Positions 33,346-42,292 of a stretch of DNA of 64,000 bases are shown here, one piece after another. Numbering within the stretch: the first letter of the stretch is position 1; each line of letters opens with the position of its first letter. The stretch spans positions 515,113 to 579,112 of the forward strand of contig CAWIQY010000021.1 in assembly GCA_963838375.1 (NCBI GenBank), read 5' to 3'. The translations under genes were made by a program, and so were the position numbers. The notes beneath the pieces were generated by a model that worked only from the letters and a program-made list of their open reading frames with translations, searched no databases and was not told the origin of the DNA. The DNA is from DVED01 sp963838375. GTDB taxonomy: Bacteria > Cyanobacteriota > Cyanobacteriia > Cyanobacteriales > Geitlerinemataceae.

Positions 33346-34471
33346 TTCCCGAGCAACCTTCCTCCACAGGCAGTATCGCCGTCTGTCCAACGGCTACAAG
33401 ACCTCGTTGCACCACCACTTGAGCGGCAGCCACATCTCGAACGGTCGTATATCCACATTCACTACATTGATGCACCCGTTCGCTGAGTTCCTTTTTTCCG
33501 GTATGCGCTCCACACTGAGGGCAAGTTTGGCTTGTTCCATTGGGGTCAACCTTGGTAAAGTAGACTCCACGCTTCCAAGCAACCCACTTGAGGATCTGCA
33601 AAAAACTTCCCCAAGCAGCATCTAAACAATGCTTTGCCAGCATCCCGCGACTGGTCATTTTGAGGTTCAAATCCTCAGCAAAAATCATCCCAGCAATATC
33701 GCAAAGTTTGTGAGCTGTCAGGAAGTGGAACTCGCGGCGAACATTGTGAATGTGTTCATGCAGTTTACGAATTTTGGCTTGAATCTTACGGTAATTCGCA
33801 GAACCCTTTTTCTTGTTTCTCAATTTACGTTGCAGCCATCGAAGCTGGCTTTGTAAATCCACGAAAAAGCGAGGGCGTTCTACCAGTTCTTCCGTCGATA
33901 CTGCCAAGAACTTTTCCAGCCCCAAATCAATGCCAATGGGTTCGCCATGCGGCATGACATCAGGAACGGAAACATCAGCTTGCAGAATCAGTTGGGCGTA
34001 CCAGCCCGACGCTTTGAAAACAACCCGAACTTGCTTGACCTCAAACCCATCTGGGATAGGTCGGTGCAAGTTGATAGGCACTAATCCAACCTTCGGCAGT
34101 TTGAGCTCAACCCCATTGACTGGATTCGATTTGAACTGCGGAAATACAAGCGAGCGGTACTGACCGAATTTTTTGAATCGGGGAAATCCAAACCCTCTCT
34201 CCTGCATGGACTTGAACGACTTATCCAGCCGCTTCAAAGCATCTTGCAAAACTTGAAAATGAACTGCTTTCAGTTCTGGAATAGCCTTTTTCGCTTTGGT
34301 CAGTGCGTTTTGCTGTTTATAGTAGTTGGGATAGGGTGTGTCAGCCGGAATGATGTATTCCTGCCTGATACTGCAAGCGTTGACCGGACATTTTCGCGAA
34401 TTGATCCAGTCTTTTCGCTCTGCCAAAGCGTAGTTATACACGCAACGGCATTGCTCCAACCAGCCGAGCAT
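33281..34471 (-). CDS. tnpB: TnpB RNA-guided nuclease (IS605 OrfB type), N-terminally shortened
   Basis: TnpB is the RNA-guided DNA nuclease ancestral to Cas12, encoded by IS200/IS605 elements. The 396-residue frame has an intact RuvC triad: Asp182 in IGIDLGLEKF, Glu266 in MIFAEDLNLK and Asp346 in TTVRDVAAAQ. The zinc-ribbon cysteines 317/320 and 336/339 are CPQC and CSEC. It begins MLGWLEQCRCVYNYALAERK, whereas intact relatives have about 20 more residues with a 'Y+YRIYP' strand before this point. In the same frame upstream only RLEQEAQ precedes a TAA, so the native 5' end appears lost. The C-terminal tail after residue 365 is longer and less conserved than usual and overlaps the right-end hairpin. 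It may be inactive for lack of the first strand. Confidence 0.9.
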   Translation of the reverse strand: MLGWLEQCRCVYNYALAERKDWINSRKCPVNACSIRQEYIIPADTPYPNYYKQQNALTKAKKAIPELKAVHFQVLQDALKRLDKSFKSMQERGFGFPRFKKFGQYRSLVFPQFKSNPVNGVELKLPKVGLVPINLHRPIPDGFEVKQVRVVFKASGWYAQLILQADVSVPDVMPHGEPIGIDLGLEKFLAVSTEELVERPRFFVDLQSQLRWLQRKLRNKKKGSANYRKIQAKIRKLHEHIHNVRREFHFLTAHKLCDIAGMIFAEDLNLKMTSRGMLAKHCLDAAWGSFLQILKWVAWKRGVYFTKVDPNGTSQTCPQCGAHTGKKELSERVHQCSECGYTTVRDVAAAQVVVQRGLVAVGQTAILPVEEGCSGTPMKQETSRAILGSPRSTRFG

Positions 34472-34601
34472 CTGTGCTTCCTGCTCAAGCCGTTACATAA
34501 GACCTACTCAAAACTACTCATTAATAGACAAAGCTACTCATGGTAACTTGATGCTTACTTCCTGTTTCATCCAGGGGAGTCGGCTCCTTCCTGTCCGCAG
34601 G

Positions 34602-34817
34602 CTAACACCGTCTAACTGACGGCTGATGTGTCGAAGTCTCAAAAACTTCTGAAATTTGAGGCGCTACTAACGACCCTCTGTCTATGGAGCCTGTGTCTCG
34701 CTGTCGCACGTTGATCAAACGCCACACTTCTGGGTGGAGACTGTATCCTCTGACGGCGACGGTAAAACCGTTACATATGACCACCATTCTAGCAGATTTT
34801 CCGTAAAACCTACTCAA
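34602..34817 (-). other. Open frame in the left region of the tnpB element
   Basis: A 71-codon frame (MSRFYGKSARMVVICNGF ... THQPSVRRC). No domain is recognised. It lies wholly inside the region upstream of tnpB that resembles IS left-end DNA, so it is probably incidental. It is recorded because it occupies an otherwise gene-free 360 bases. Confidence 0.2.
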
Positions 34818-35080
34818 AAATGACTACATTTGCCAAGAGATGAAGAGTTTTTAAGTTACAGTTCCTACCCCTGGATAGATTCGGTAGCTATAGGTCAAGT
34901 TCAACATAACTATATTCTAACGGATTTTGACTTTCTGTTAGAACCGATAGATAGTATGTCGATTTTCGGGACATCGAACCCCTCAATCGACGCTCTTGTG
35001 TCCATGTATCCCGACGCTGACCTTTCAGGTACAGCGCGGGACTTATAGCTCCCCGAACCCCTCAAAAGTTAAATGAGTTG

Positions 35081-35141
35081 CCACGGTAGACGGGGTAGGC
35101 ACAGGAGCACTACCCCGACAGGTGTTTACGAATGATTTGTG
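35081..35141. repeat. Dispersed repeat, copy A
   Basis: The sequence CACGGTAGACGGGGTAGGCA and the following bases through GTGTTTACGAATGATTTGT match 46820-46880 (GGTAGGCACAGAGGCACTAC, GTGTTTATGACTGATTTAG) with a few differences. Function is unknown. Confidence 0.65.
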
Positions 35142-35145
35142 ACTG

Positions 35146-35184
35146 CTATATCAACTATCAACCATCAACTATCAACCATCAACC
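35146..35184. repeat. Short tandem repeat
   Basis: About two and a half units of CAACTATCAACCAT (14 bp) in a row, directly downstream of the hybrid kinase stop. Length may vary between strains. Confidence 0.6.
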
Positions 35185-35190
35185 CCACCT

Positions 35191-38100
35191 TTATCGCTTA
35201 CTCCCAAACTCCTGAACTTTTGAACTGCGGCTGAAATTATCGATCCATTCGAGCGCTTTTGCCAGTAGCGCGTCTAATTCCTCGATTTGCTCGGCAAGAC
35301 CTTCAATGGAACCAGATTGAGCTAGTTGTTCGATATGGTACGCCACCTCTGGTATTCGTTCGAGCGCTGCCGTAGCCGACGCGCCTTTGAGTTGGTGAGC
35401 CGACTGAGCTAACGCGGTTAAGTCTGGCGGATTGCTCGCGGCTGTTTTCATTCGTCGGAGAATGTTTGGGGCATCTTCAGCAAAGGTTTGTAACACTTCC
35501 GTCTGAAAGTCAAGATCGTCGCCGAGAAGTTCTTGCAAGCGATCTAAATTGACGATCGACTCTGGTAATTTCGGGGTATTTGCCGGAGTCTTTTCGTCCA
35601 CACGGGCAGGTTCCTGCACCACAGGTATCGGTTGAGCCGCCAATCGGTCAGACCAGACTGCCAACCGAGCCGCCAGTTGCTCCATGGCGACAGGTTTGCT
35701 GATATAGTCGTCCATGCCCACCTCCAGACATTTCTCCCGCTCGCCTTTCATGGCGTTGGCAGTGAGGGCAATGACGATCGTGTGGCGGCTTTCACCTTCT
35801 TGTAGGCGCAGCGCTTTGGTAGTTTCGTAGCCATCCAAGACGGGCATCAGGCAGTCCATGAGGATGATATCGTAGGTTTGCCCATCGAGCTTGTCGAGAG
35901 CTTCTTCGCCATTGCTCGCCCAATCGGCTTCAATTCCCAAGAGTTTGAGCTGGTTGAGAATCACCTTGCGATTGACGGGGGTATCTTCGACCAACAACAC
36001 CTGCAAATGAGAAAGAGCAGGTTCGATCGCCGGAGTTGTGGCTGTGGGACGGCTAGAGGCAGAGGCAGGTTCGATCGAACAGCTTGCCGAGGGAGCATCT
36101 TGGAGGTGGGCGAACAGGGTATCCCACAAGCGGGAGGAATTGAGAGGTTTGAGCAGGTAGCCAGCCGCCCCCAGCTCGAGAGCGCGTTTGACTTGCGGGT
36201 GCTGTTGGATAAAAGCCAGAACCAGCCATCGCATCGGTTGCCAGGTCGGATCGGATTCGATCGCTTGATAGAACGCCGTTTCTAGGTCGTCGGTATGGGG
36301 CAAATCCAGCAGCATGAGATCGTAGGGTCTGCCGTCCTCGATCGCGGTTCGGATGGTCTTCAGAAGCGATCGGGGATTGCGTTCCAGGATGGTTTCAATG
36401 CCCCATGTGGAACACCAACTGGCGATCGCACGACCGTTGGCATCGCTAGCGGACGCGATTAACACCTTTTTTCTCGCCAAACCCAGTTGACTTTCAACAG
36501 AAGAGACGATCGAAAAATCGCCTGGTTGAAAACTGGCAGTAAACCAAAAAGTCGAACCTTTTCCTTCCTCACTTTCAACGCCAATTTCGCCACCCATCAG
36601 CCGAACAACTTGCTTAGAAATGACCAAACCCAAACCGGTTCCACCATACTTGCGAGTGGTAGACGCATCGACCTGGGAAAAAGATTGGAAGAGTTTGGCT
36701 TGACCTTCAGCAGAAATACCAATGCCTGTATCTCGCACCTCAAAACGCAGTTTGAGAGGAGTTGGAGACATTGAATCGGACAATTCAGAAAAGAGAAAAG
36801 GTTCGTTCTCTAAACTCACTCGAATAGTAATCTCTCCCCGATCCGTAAATTTAATCGCATTGCCGACTAAATTGACTAACACCTGAGTGAGGCGAGAATC
36901 ATCGCCCTTGAGATTGACTGGCACATCTTCGTCGATCTCGGTGAGAAGATTCAGCTCTTTGGCGGTGGCTTGAACTCCTAGAGAAGTCACCAATTCTTCT
37001 AAACAGGTTCTCAAGTTAAAATCGAGCAGAGTCAGGCGCATTTCCCCCGCTTCGAGCTTGGAAAAATCGAGAATATCGTTAATCAGAAGCAGCAAGTTTT
37101 TACCGCTATTTTGTAGGGTTTGGACGAAATCTTGCTGTCGGGCATCTAGGGGAGTTTGCAGGAGCAAGTCAGTCATGCCGATCACGCCATTCATCGGCGT
37201 GCGGATTTCGTGACTCATATTCGCCAGGAATTGAGATTTCAAGCGCGTGGACTCCAGTGCTGCTTCTCGCGCTTCCACCCAGAGATCGAGGGTTTGAGTG
37301 ACGATGACGATGCCGCCAATGGAAGTTTGGACGGGCCCCGTCGGGTTAGGGATTGCCGGGGTTAAGAGCCGCTCTTGGGGTTGGGGATTAACGTACCAGG
37401 GTTGCACCACCCAGCGCAAGTGAACGATCGTTCCATCCTCAAGCTGGAAGGGTTCTTCATTTTGAGATAGAATTTCTCCTTGCAGGGCTCGTTGGTAAAT
37501 CTCGTGCCAATGGGAGGAGAGATGGGGAAAAACCTCACAGTGCGATCGTCCGATCAAATCTTCGAGATCGAGATGGTAATCCGTCACCCATTGATTGCTA
37601 TGAGCCAGATAGCGCAGTTCGGTGTCCAACATTGCCATCGCCACAGGGGCATGAGTAATAATCTGCCGCAACTGCTGGCGTTCTCGTTCCAGTGCTGCTT
37701 CATAGCGCTGGCGTTCGGTAATGTCGGTGACGATGCTATCGACGCGCAAGGGGATGCCATCGGCATCGAAGATGGCATGAGCCCGATCTAAGACCGATCG
37801 AACTTCCCCACCGGGCAGCACGATCCGGTACTCTAAACTCCAAGCAATGCTCTTACCTTCCCGAATCGCCTGCCATTCTCGCTCCACTTTCGGGCGATCG
37901 TCGGGATAGATCGCTTCCCACCACAACTGCGGATTCTCCAGAAACTCGCTGACCGATCGATGGTACACCCACTCCACACCGGGACTGACATAAACGATAC
38001 CGAATTCATCCGGCGACAGCGACCACACGGCATCTTGCAAAGAACTGAGAATACTCTTAAGCTGCTGTTGGCTGACGCGCAAGGCTTCTTCAGCCAGTTT

Positions 38101-40041
38101 GCGGTTAATGCCGATGGCGATTTGGTCGGCAACGGCTGCCATGGCATTTAAGGTCACTTGAGACAACGGGAAGCGCGCGAAGATCGCCATCACTCCCACC
38201 ACTTGCTGTTCGACAATCAAGGGATAGCCCGCAAACGCTACCATCCCCTCCCGCTTTGCCCATTCGGGGTCGCTAATTTGGGGATCGTCGAGGACTTCGT
38301 TGGTTAAGTGGGGTTTGCCCTTTTGGGCGATGCGACCGATTTTGTAATCCCCCACTCGAATACGGCTGTGGGCGCCGTCGAGATGGGTATACATCCCGGC
38401 GCTGGCTTGCAATTCTAAGTCATTGTCATCGGCATTGAGAACCCAAATGCGCGCAAATGCGGCATCGAGATGATTGACGAGGGCTTCGGTACAGCGCTGC
38501 AAGATTTGGCGTAGCGTTCCTTCTTGGGTGAGGGAAAACCCCACATCAGCCCCGAGGGCGGCTTGGCGCGATCGATCTTGCAATTGCGCTTGAGCCAGTT
38601 GGCGTTCGACAATCTCGGTGGCGAGGGAACGGTTGGCGGCGGAAAGTTCTGCCGTGCGATCGGCAACTCGCCCTTCTAAATCATCGTAAGCGCGGCGCAG
38701 TGCCACTTCAGCTAATTTCCGCTGGAGTTCCACGGCGACTCGGGCAGCAAAGACGTTGATCACCTGACTGGTGCCGCGATTTCGCAGAATGGGTCGATCG
38801 TCGAGCAAGCAGAGATGACCCACCACTCGTTGCGATGTTCCAAACAAGGGGATTCTCAGATATCCCCCGGCATTGAGGGTTTCTAGGGCTTCGGTATCGG
38901 GAAATGCTGGCAACTCCAAAAGCTGGGGGCAGTAGTGTCCGACGATCGACTCCCAACTCACATTCGACCAGAATACTGGAGGATCGGTATTCGGGGCGAT
39001 CGCTTCGGCGAGGATGACATGGCGAACCTCCAAGGCAGCGGCGAGATGATTGACCAATGCGGGAAAAAATTGCTCTCCCGTGACGGCTGCTGTTCCGGCG
39101 ACAATGCTCTGAAGAGATTTTTCGGCTCGCTGGCGTTCGAGAACTTCGGTTTTGAGATCTTCTTCTGCCCACTGGCGTTGCAGTTCTGCCGCTGCCCGCG
39201 CCGCAAAGACACCAACGATCGCTTCGAGACGAGATGGATCGTTTAAGGGCTTATTGTCCAAAATGCAAAGATGACCGATAAATTGCCCTTCCTTGTCGAA
39301 CAGAGGCGTACCTAGGTAACTTTGGGCGTTCATACGTGTGAGCTCGGCATTTTCAGGGAAAAGCACTTGCAGGTTATCGGGGTAGCAAATCGTTTTTCCC
39401 ATCTGCTTGACTCGCCGGCAAGGCAGCATCTCGAGAGAGTATTCTTGGTTTTTGACTAAATAGCTGCCGTTCCAGAAGGCAAGCGTTGCCAAACGATTGG
39501 GCATATTAGGCAAGACTTGAGTGATGATGGCATAACGCACGTCCAGAGCCGATGCCAGATGACGAGCGAGCGCCGGAAAGAATTCCGCTCCCGTTGATGA
39601 TGCCGTACCGACGAGGATATTGCGCAGAATGGCTTCCGTTTGCTTGCGATCGCTCAGTTCTCGTCGCAGCGCCCCATTAATGGCAATGAGTTGGGGCAAT
39701 CCGGGGAGGGAAAGAGTGCGGGCTACCTGACGTAGGATACGGGCGATGGCGATCGCGCAGACGATCGCCGTTCCGGCTTTGAAGATCCCCAAGAGTCCCC
39801 GATCGCCATTGGAGACAAACCAAGCCGCAATCAAATGAGTCGTACCGTTCAAAATGGCAAACGCCACGATCCAGGCAACTGCCCAATCTCGGCGCACCTG
39901 TTGCCGCTTGCGGGTCAGGTAAACCAGGGCGATGGCGATCGCATAAAACAAAAGAGCGATCGAAAAATCCGCAGTGCCATATAGCCCGAATCTATCGGGC
40001 TGCCCCAGCCACTGCGCTACTTCCAAACTCGTTGCTACCAT
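35191..40041 (-). CDS. Giant hybrid histidine kinase: receptor-like membrane domain, GAFs, PAS, HK, two REC, Hpt
   Basis: 1616 residues. Residues 15-105 are three membrane helices similar in layout to ethylene-receptor sensor domains. Asp25 (TADFSIALLFYAIAIAL) and His69 (FAILNGTTHLIAAW) fall at the ETR1 positions, but the copper-ligand Cys65 is Asn. Then come three GAF domains (about 140-285, 315-455, 500-660) with a coiled coil between the second and third, and two PAS domains (about 680-930). The HisKA follows (His about 943, MSHEIRTPMNGVIG) and the HATPase (LVGNAIKFTDRG, GIGISAEGQAKLF, GTGLGLVI). The first receiver (about 1190-1313) is degenerate, lacking the acidic pair. The second (about 1345-1460) is intact (VEDTPVNRK, ILMDCLMPVLDGY). 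The Hpt His is near 1548 (AHQLKGASATA). It is a complete intramolecular phosphorelay, and its output partner is unknown. Confidence 0.93.
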   Translation of the reverse strand: MVATSLEVAQWLGQPDRFGLYGTADFSIALLFYAIAIALVYLTRKRQQVRRDWAVAWIVAFAILNGTTHLIAAWFVSNGDRGLLGIFKAGTAIVCAIAIARILRQVARTLSLPGLPQLIAINGALRRELSDRKQTEAILRNILVGTASSTGAEFFPALARHLASALDVRYAIITQVLPNMPNRLATLAFWNGSYLVKNQEYSLEMLPCRRVKQMGKTICYPDNLQVLFPENAELTRMNAQSYLGTPLFDKEGQFIGHLCILDNKPLNDPSRLEAIVGVFAARAAAELQRQWAEEDLKTEVLERQRAEKSLQSIVAGTAAVTGEQFFPALVNHLAAALEVRHVILAEAIAPNTDPPVFWSNVSWESIVGHYCPQLLELPAFPDTEALETLNAGGYLRIPLFGTSQRVVGHLCLLDDRPILRNRGTSQVINVFAARVAVELQRKLAEVALRRAYDDLEGRVADRTAELSAANRSLATEIVERQLAQAQLQDRSRQAALGADVGFSLTQEGTLRQILQRCTEALVNHLDAAFARIWVLNADDNDLELQASAGMYTHLDGAHSRIRVGDYKIGRIAQKGKPHLTNEVLDDPQISDPEWAKREGMVAFAGYPLIVEQQVVGVMAIFARFPLSQVTLNAMAAVADQIAIGINRKLAEEALRVSQQQLKSILSSLQDAVWSLSPDEFGIVYVSPGVEWVYHRSVSEFLENPQLWWEAIYPDDRPKVEREWQAIREGKSIAWSLEYRIVLPGGEVRSVLDRAHAIFDADGIPLRVDSIVTDITERQRYEAALERERQQLRQIITHAPVAMAMLDTELRYLAHSNQWVTDYHLDLEDLIGRSHCEVFPHLSSHWHEIYQRALQGEILSQNEEPFQLEDGTIVHLRWVVQPWYVNPQPQERLLTPAIPNPTGPVQTSIGGIVIVTQTLDLWVEAREAALESTRLKSQFLANMSHEIRTPMNGVIGMTDLLLQTPLDARQQDFVQTLQNSGKNLLLLINDILDFSKLEAGEMRLTLLDFNLRTCLEELVTSLGVQATAKELNLLTEIDEDVPVNLKGDDSRLTQVLVNLVGNAIKFTDRGEITIRVSLENEPFLFSELSDSMSPTPLKLRFEVRDTGIGISAEGQAKLFQSFSQVDASTTRKYGGTGLGLVISKQVVRLMGGEIGVESEEGKGSTFWFTASFQPGDFSIVSSVESQLGLARKKVLIASASDANGRAIASWCSTWGIETILERNPRSLLKTIRTAIEDGRPYDLMLLDLPHTDDLETAFYQAIESDPTWQPMRWLVLAFIQQHPQVKRALELGAAGYLLKPLNSSRLWDTLFAHLQDAPSASCSIEPASASSRPTATTPAIEPALSHLQVLLVEDTPVNRKVILNQLKLLGIEADWASNGEEALDKLDGQTYDIILMDCLMPVLDGYETTKALRLQEGESRHTIVIALTANAMKGEREKCLEVGMDDYISKPVAMEQLAARLAVWSDRLAAQPIPVVQEPARVDEKTPANTPKLPESIVNLDRLQELLGDDLDFQTEVLQTFAEDAPNILRRMKTAASNPPDLTALAQSAHQLKGASATAALERIPEVAYHIEQLAQSGSIEGLAEQIEELDALLAKALEWIDNFSRSSKVQEFGSKR

Positions 40042-40895
40042 TACTAATCTGATTGCCCCTGCAACTTAACGTTGAAAATATAAGTATTTATTGTCCGAGA
40101 TTTTATCCAATTTGTGTGAAGCATTCATCAAGAAACTAGATTGAATGCGATCTGGACAAATTCAGGCACGATGAGGGTGGATCGGTTCGGAGTAGACCCT
40201 TTCGAGGCTCTAATATTGTGTCGAGATCCGACAAAATTATTCGCACTCCATGCCGGAGAACAGTGGTCTTTCTCCGGATGCGCTCGCCTCAGAAAAAACA
40301 GTGACACCCAAATCGATGGAACTCGTTGTATTGCCCTTGGCACCCAGCGGAAAAAGGAGCGAATGGGTAGAGAACCGTTTTGAGGGAAGGGTTGGGGTTG
40401 CCCAGAATCTCGCTTAATGATGACTATACCCTTCTCTAAGGCTAACAGATGTCTCTGTCAACGTCTGTCAACAATCTTCTCACCCACCCACACATCGCTT
40501 ACAGGAGCAGCGCGATCGATCGTGTACCCCACCTCCAGCAAAGGAATCTCTTCAGCGATCGCGACCCTTGAGTGCTTCGAGGATCTGCTCGCGATTGTTT
40601 GCACTCCGCGATGCCAACCGTAATTCCTGACCTTTTGCCACCTCTTGTAGCACTGTTGGAATCATCGAAATGGGGGAGACCCGAAGTCGGGTGGGCAGTT
40701 GGTTCCCGAAACGAAAAAGTCGAAACCCGGAACCCATGCCAACGGTTCATCCAACCGGGAACCCTCTGCGGAAAAAATCGGCAAAAGCCTGAATCCCCCT
40801 ACAATGATGAAGGGCTTACCGAAATCGGGTTTGGCGAATCCCCCCAAAGTCCTGTTCCGGCAACTGAAAACCCCAATAAACTGTACTATTACTCA
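40042..40895. other. Long gap between kinase and CruG-like gene
   Basis: About 850 bases. Several overlapping open frames exist, but only the minus-strand fragment at 40458-40665 looks protein-like. An 8-bp hairpin CCGGAGAA...TTCTCCGG lies near 40253-40278. The upstream extension of the CruG-like frame (40572-40895) has no coding character and is left out. Confidence 0.4.
40458..40665 (-). pseudogene. Possible small frameshifted gene or gene tail
   Basis: On the minus strand an ATG at 40665 opens MIPTVLQEVAKGQELRLASR, continuing SANNREQILEALKGR and hitting a stop. One base later in frame the sequence continues IAEEIPLLEVGYTIDRAA and ends GEKIVDRR-stop at 40458. Joined by dropping one base near 40562, this would be about 69 residues of protein-like sequence. 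The family is unknown. It may be the end of a larger degraded gene. Confidence 0.35.
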
Positions 40896-42107
40896 ATGAA
40901 CGCGATCGTCCCCGAATTCGCTGCGGATAGCTCGATACAGCTACTTTCCCTGGCTTTGCTCATCGTCCAATTGCCTGCCGTTGTCCTCCTCCTCTGGCGC
41001 CTGGCAAAAGGTCCCAGTCGCCATGCGCCCATCGAACCCCAGGCGGCAACGCTGGATTTGTTGGGAAACGTGAGTGTTGTCGTGCCCACTCTCAACGAAG
41101 CCGATCGAATCGGGCCGTGTTTGCAAGGGTTGAGTCGGCAAAGTTACGAGGTGCGCGAAATTCTGGTCGTCGATAGCTACTCCCAAGATGGAACGCCAGA
41201 TCTCGTCAAGGCTGCCGGGGCAAAAGATCCCCGATTTCGCCTGAAAAATGACGATCCTTTACCACCCGGTTGGGTGGGTAGACCTTGGGCGCTGCACAAT
41301 GGTTTCCTTGCTAGCAGCGATCGCAGTCGATGGATTTTGGGGATCGATGCAGATACTCAACCTGCGCCCGGTTTAGTCGCCGGGTTGGTGCGAACGGCGG
41401 AAGCAGAAGGCTACGATGTGGTGTCTCTGTCGCCGCAATTTATCCTCAAATATCCGGGAGAATTGCTACTGCAACCGGCTTTGTTGCTGACGCTGGTGTA
41501 CCGCTTTGGACCGACGGGAACGCCTAGTGAGGGGGAAACGCGGGTGATGGCAAACGGTCAATGTTTTCTGGCGCGTCGATCGGTGTTAGCTAAGTTAGAG
41601 GGTTATGTCAGTGCAAAGGGTTCGTTTTGCGATGATGTCACTTTGGCGCGGTATGCCGCCAGTCAGGGGTTTAAGGTAGGATTTCTGGATGGGGCAAAAG
41701 TCCTGAAGGTGCGGATGTACGAGGGTGCGCGAGAAACCTGGGAAGAATGGGGGCGATCGCTCGATCTCAAAGATGCGGCAACACCGGGGCAAACTTGGCG
41801 CGATGTGGGATTTCTGTTTGCCGTACAAGCCTTGCCGTTACCGATCTTGCTGGGAAGTCTTACCTTATTTTTGTCAGGCGTCGGGTTACAGTCTCGGGCT
41901 TGGCAATGTCTGTTGGGTTTAAATGGATTTTTAGTATTAATCCGATTTGCGTTGTGTGCGGCGATCGTTCCTTCTTACGATCTATCTCAAGCTCGTTTTC
42001 CTGGGTTGTTTTGGCTGTCTCCCTTTGCCGATCCGCTAGCGGCTTTGAGAATCTTACTCTCGGCACTACAAACGCCTAAGCAATGGCGAGGTCGAACCTA
42101 TTCTTAA
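40896..42107 (+). CDS. GT2 glycosyltransferase, CruG-like (carotenoid 2'-O-glycosyltransferase family)
   Basis: A 403-residue membrane GT2 enzyme. The N-terminal helix LLSLALLIVQLPAVVLLLW is followed by VSVVVPTLNEADRIGPCLQG, LVVDSYSQDGTPDLVKAAGA, PPGWVGRPWALHNGF and the metal site ILGIDADTQPAPG. FCDDVTLARYAASQGF is the catalytic region, and two or three C-terminal helices start near 320. The 'PPGWxGKxWA' block places it with CrtQ/CruG glycosyltransferases that attach sugars to carotenoids. CruG glycosylates myxol in Synechococcus 7002. The exact acceptor is inferred. The open frame extends upstream to 40572, but ATG 40896 gives the proper membrane-anchored N-terminus. Confidence 0.75.
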   Translation: MNAIVPEFAADSSIQLLSLALLIVQLPAVVLLLWRLAKGPSRHAPIEPQAATLDLLGNVSVVVPTLNEADRIGPCLQGLSRQSYEVREILVVDSYSQDGTPDLVKAAGAKDPRFRLKNDDPLPPGWVGRPWALHNGFLASSDRSRWILGIDADTQPAPGLVAGLVRTAEAEGYDVVSLSPQFILKYPGELLLQPALLLTLVYRFGPTGTPSEGETRVMANGQCFLARRSVLAKLEGYVSAKGSFCDDVTLARYAASQGFKVGFLDGAKVLKVRMYEGARETWEEWGRSLDLKDAATPGQTWRDVGFLFAVQALPLPILLGSLTLFLSGVGLQSRAWQCLLGLNGFLVLIRFALCAAIVPSYDLSQARFPGLFWLSPFADPLAALRILLSALQTPKQWRGRTYS

Positions 42108-42292
42108 CGTCTGTACGGGTTAAAAGATTTTTCGGTGAGGGCGGATAATGGCTTCGCCGTGCGGAGTGCGAAGTACAAATGTTCTCCTTCGCCTTCTACA
42201 TCCTGTAGGCATTGGCGTAGCCGCTCCCGAAGAGCTAGCCAGTGCGCCGCACTTACTCCTGAACTTATTGCTTATTACTTATTACTTATGAC

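Larger units (their letters stand above)
33263..34830 (-). mobile_element. IS200/IS605-type element carrying tnpB only
   Basis: The unit comprises tnpB (33281-34471), a right-end hairpin overlapping the tnpB 3' end, and an upstream non-coding left region to about 34830. No tnpA (Y1 transposase) is present, so it would depend on one in trans. The left boundary is uncertain. A short repeat CCTACTCAAAA occurs at 34504 and 34809 and may mark successive end-like segments or a rearrangement. Confidence 0.65.
34831..35190. other. Gene-free region with dispersed and tandem repeats
   Basis: No convincing gene. 35081-35141 carries a dispersed repeat (GGTAGGCACAGGAGCACTAC core) that recurs at about 46820-46880. 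35146-35184 is a short tandem array of CAACTATCAACCAT units just before the kinase stop codon. Confidence 0.5.

Noticed and set aside
35146..35184. CRISPR array
   Set aside because: Unit is only 14 bases with no unique spacers; a simple tandem repeat.
40572..40895. N-terminal extension of the CruG-like protein
   Set aside because: No coding character; the membrane anchor and family start begin at ATG 40896.
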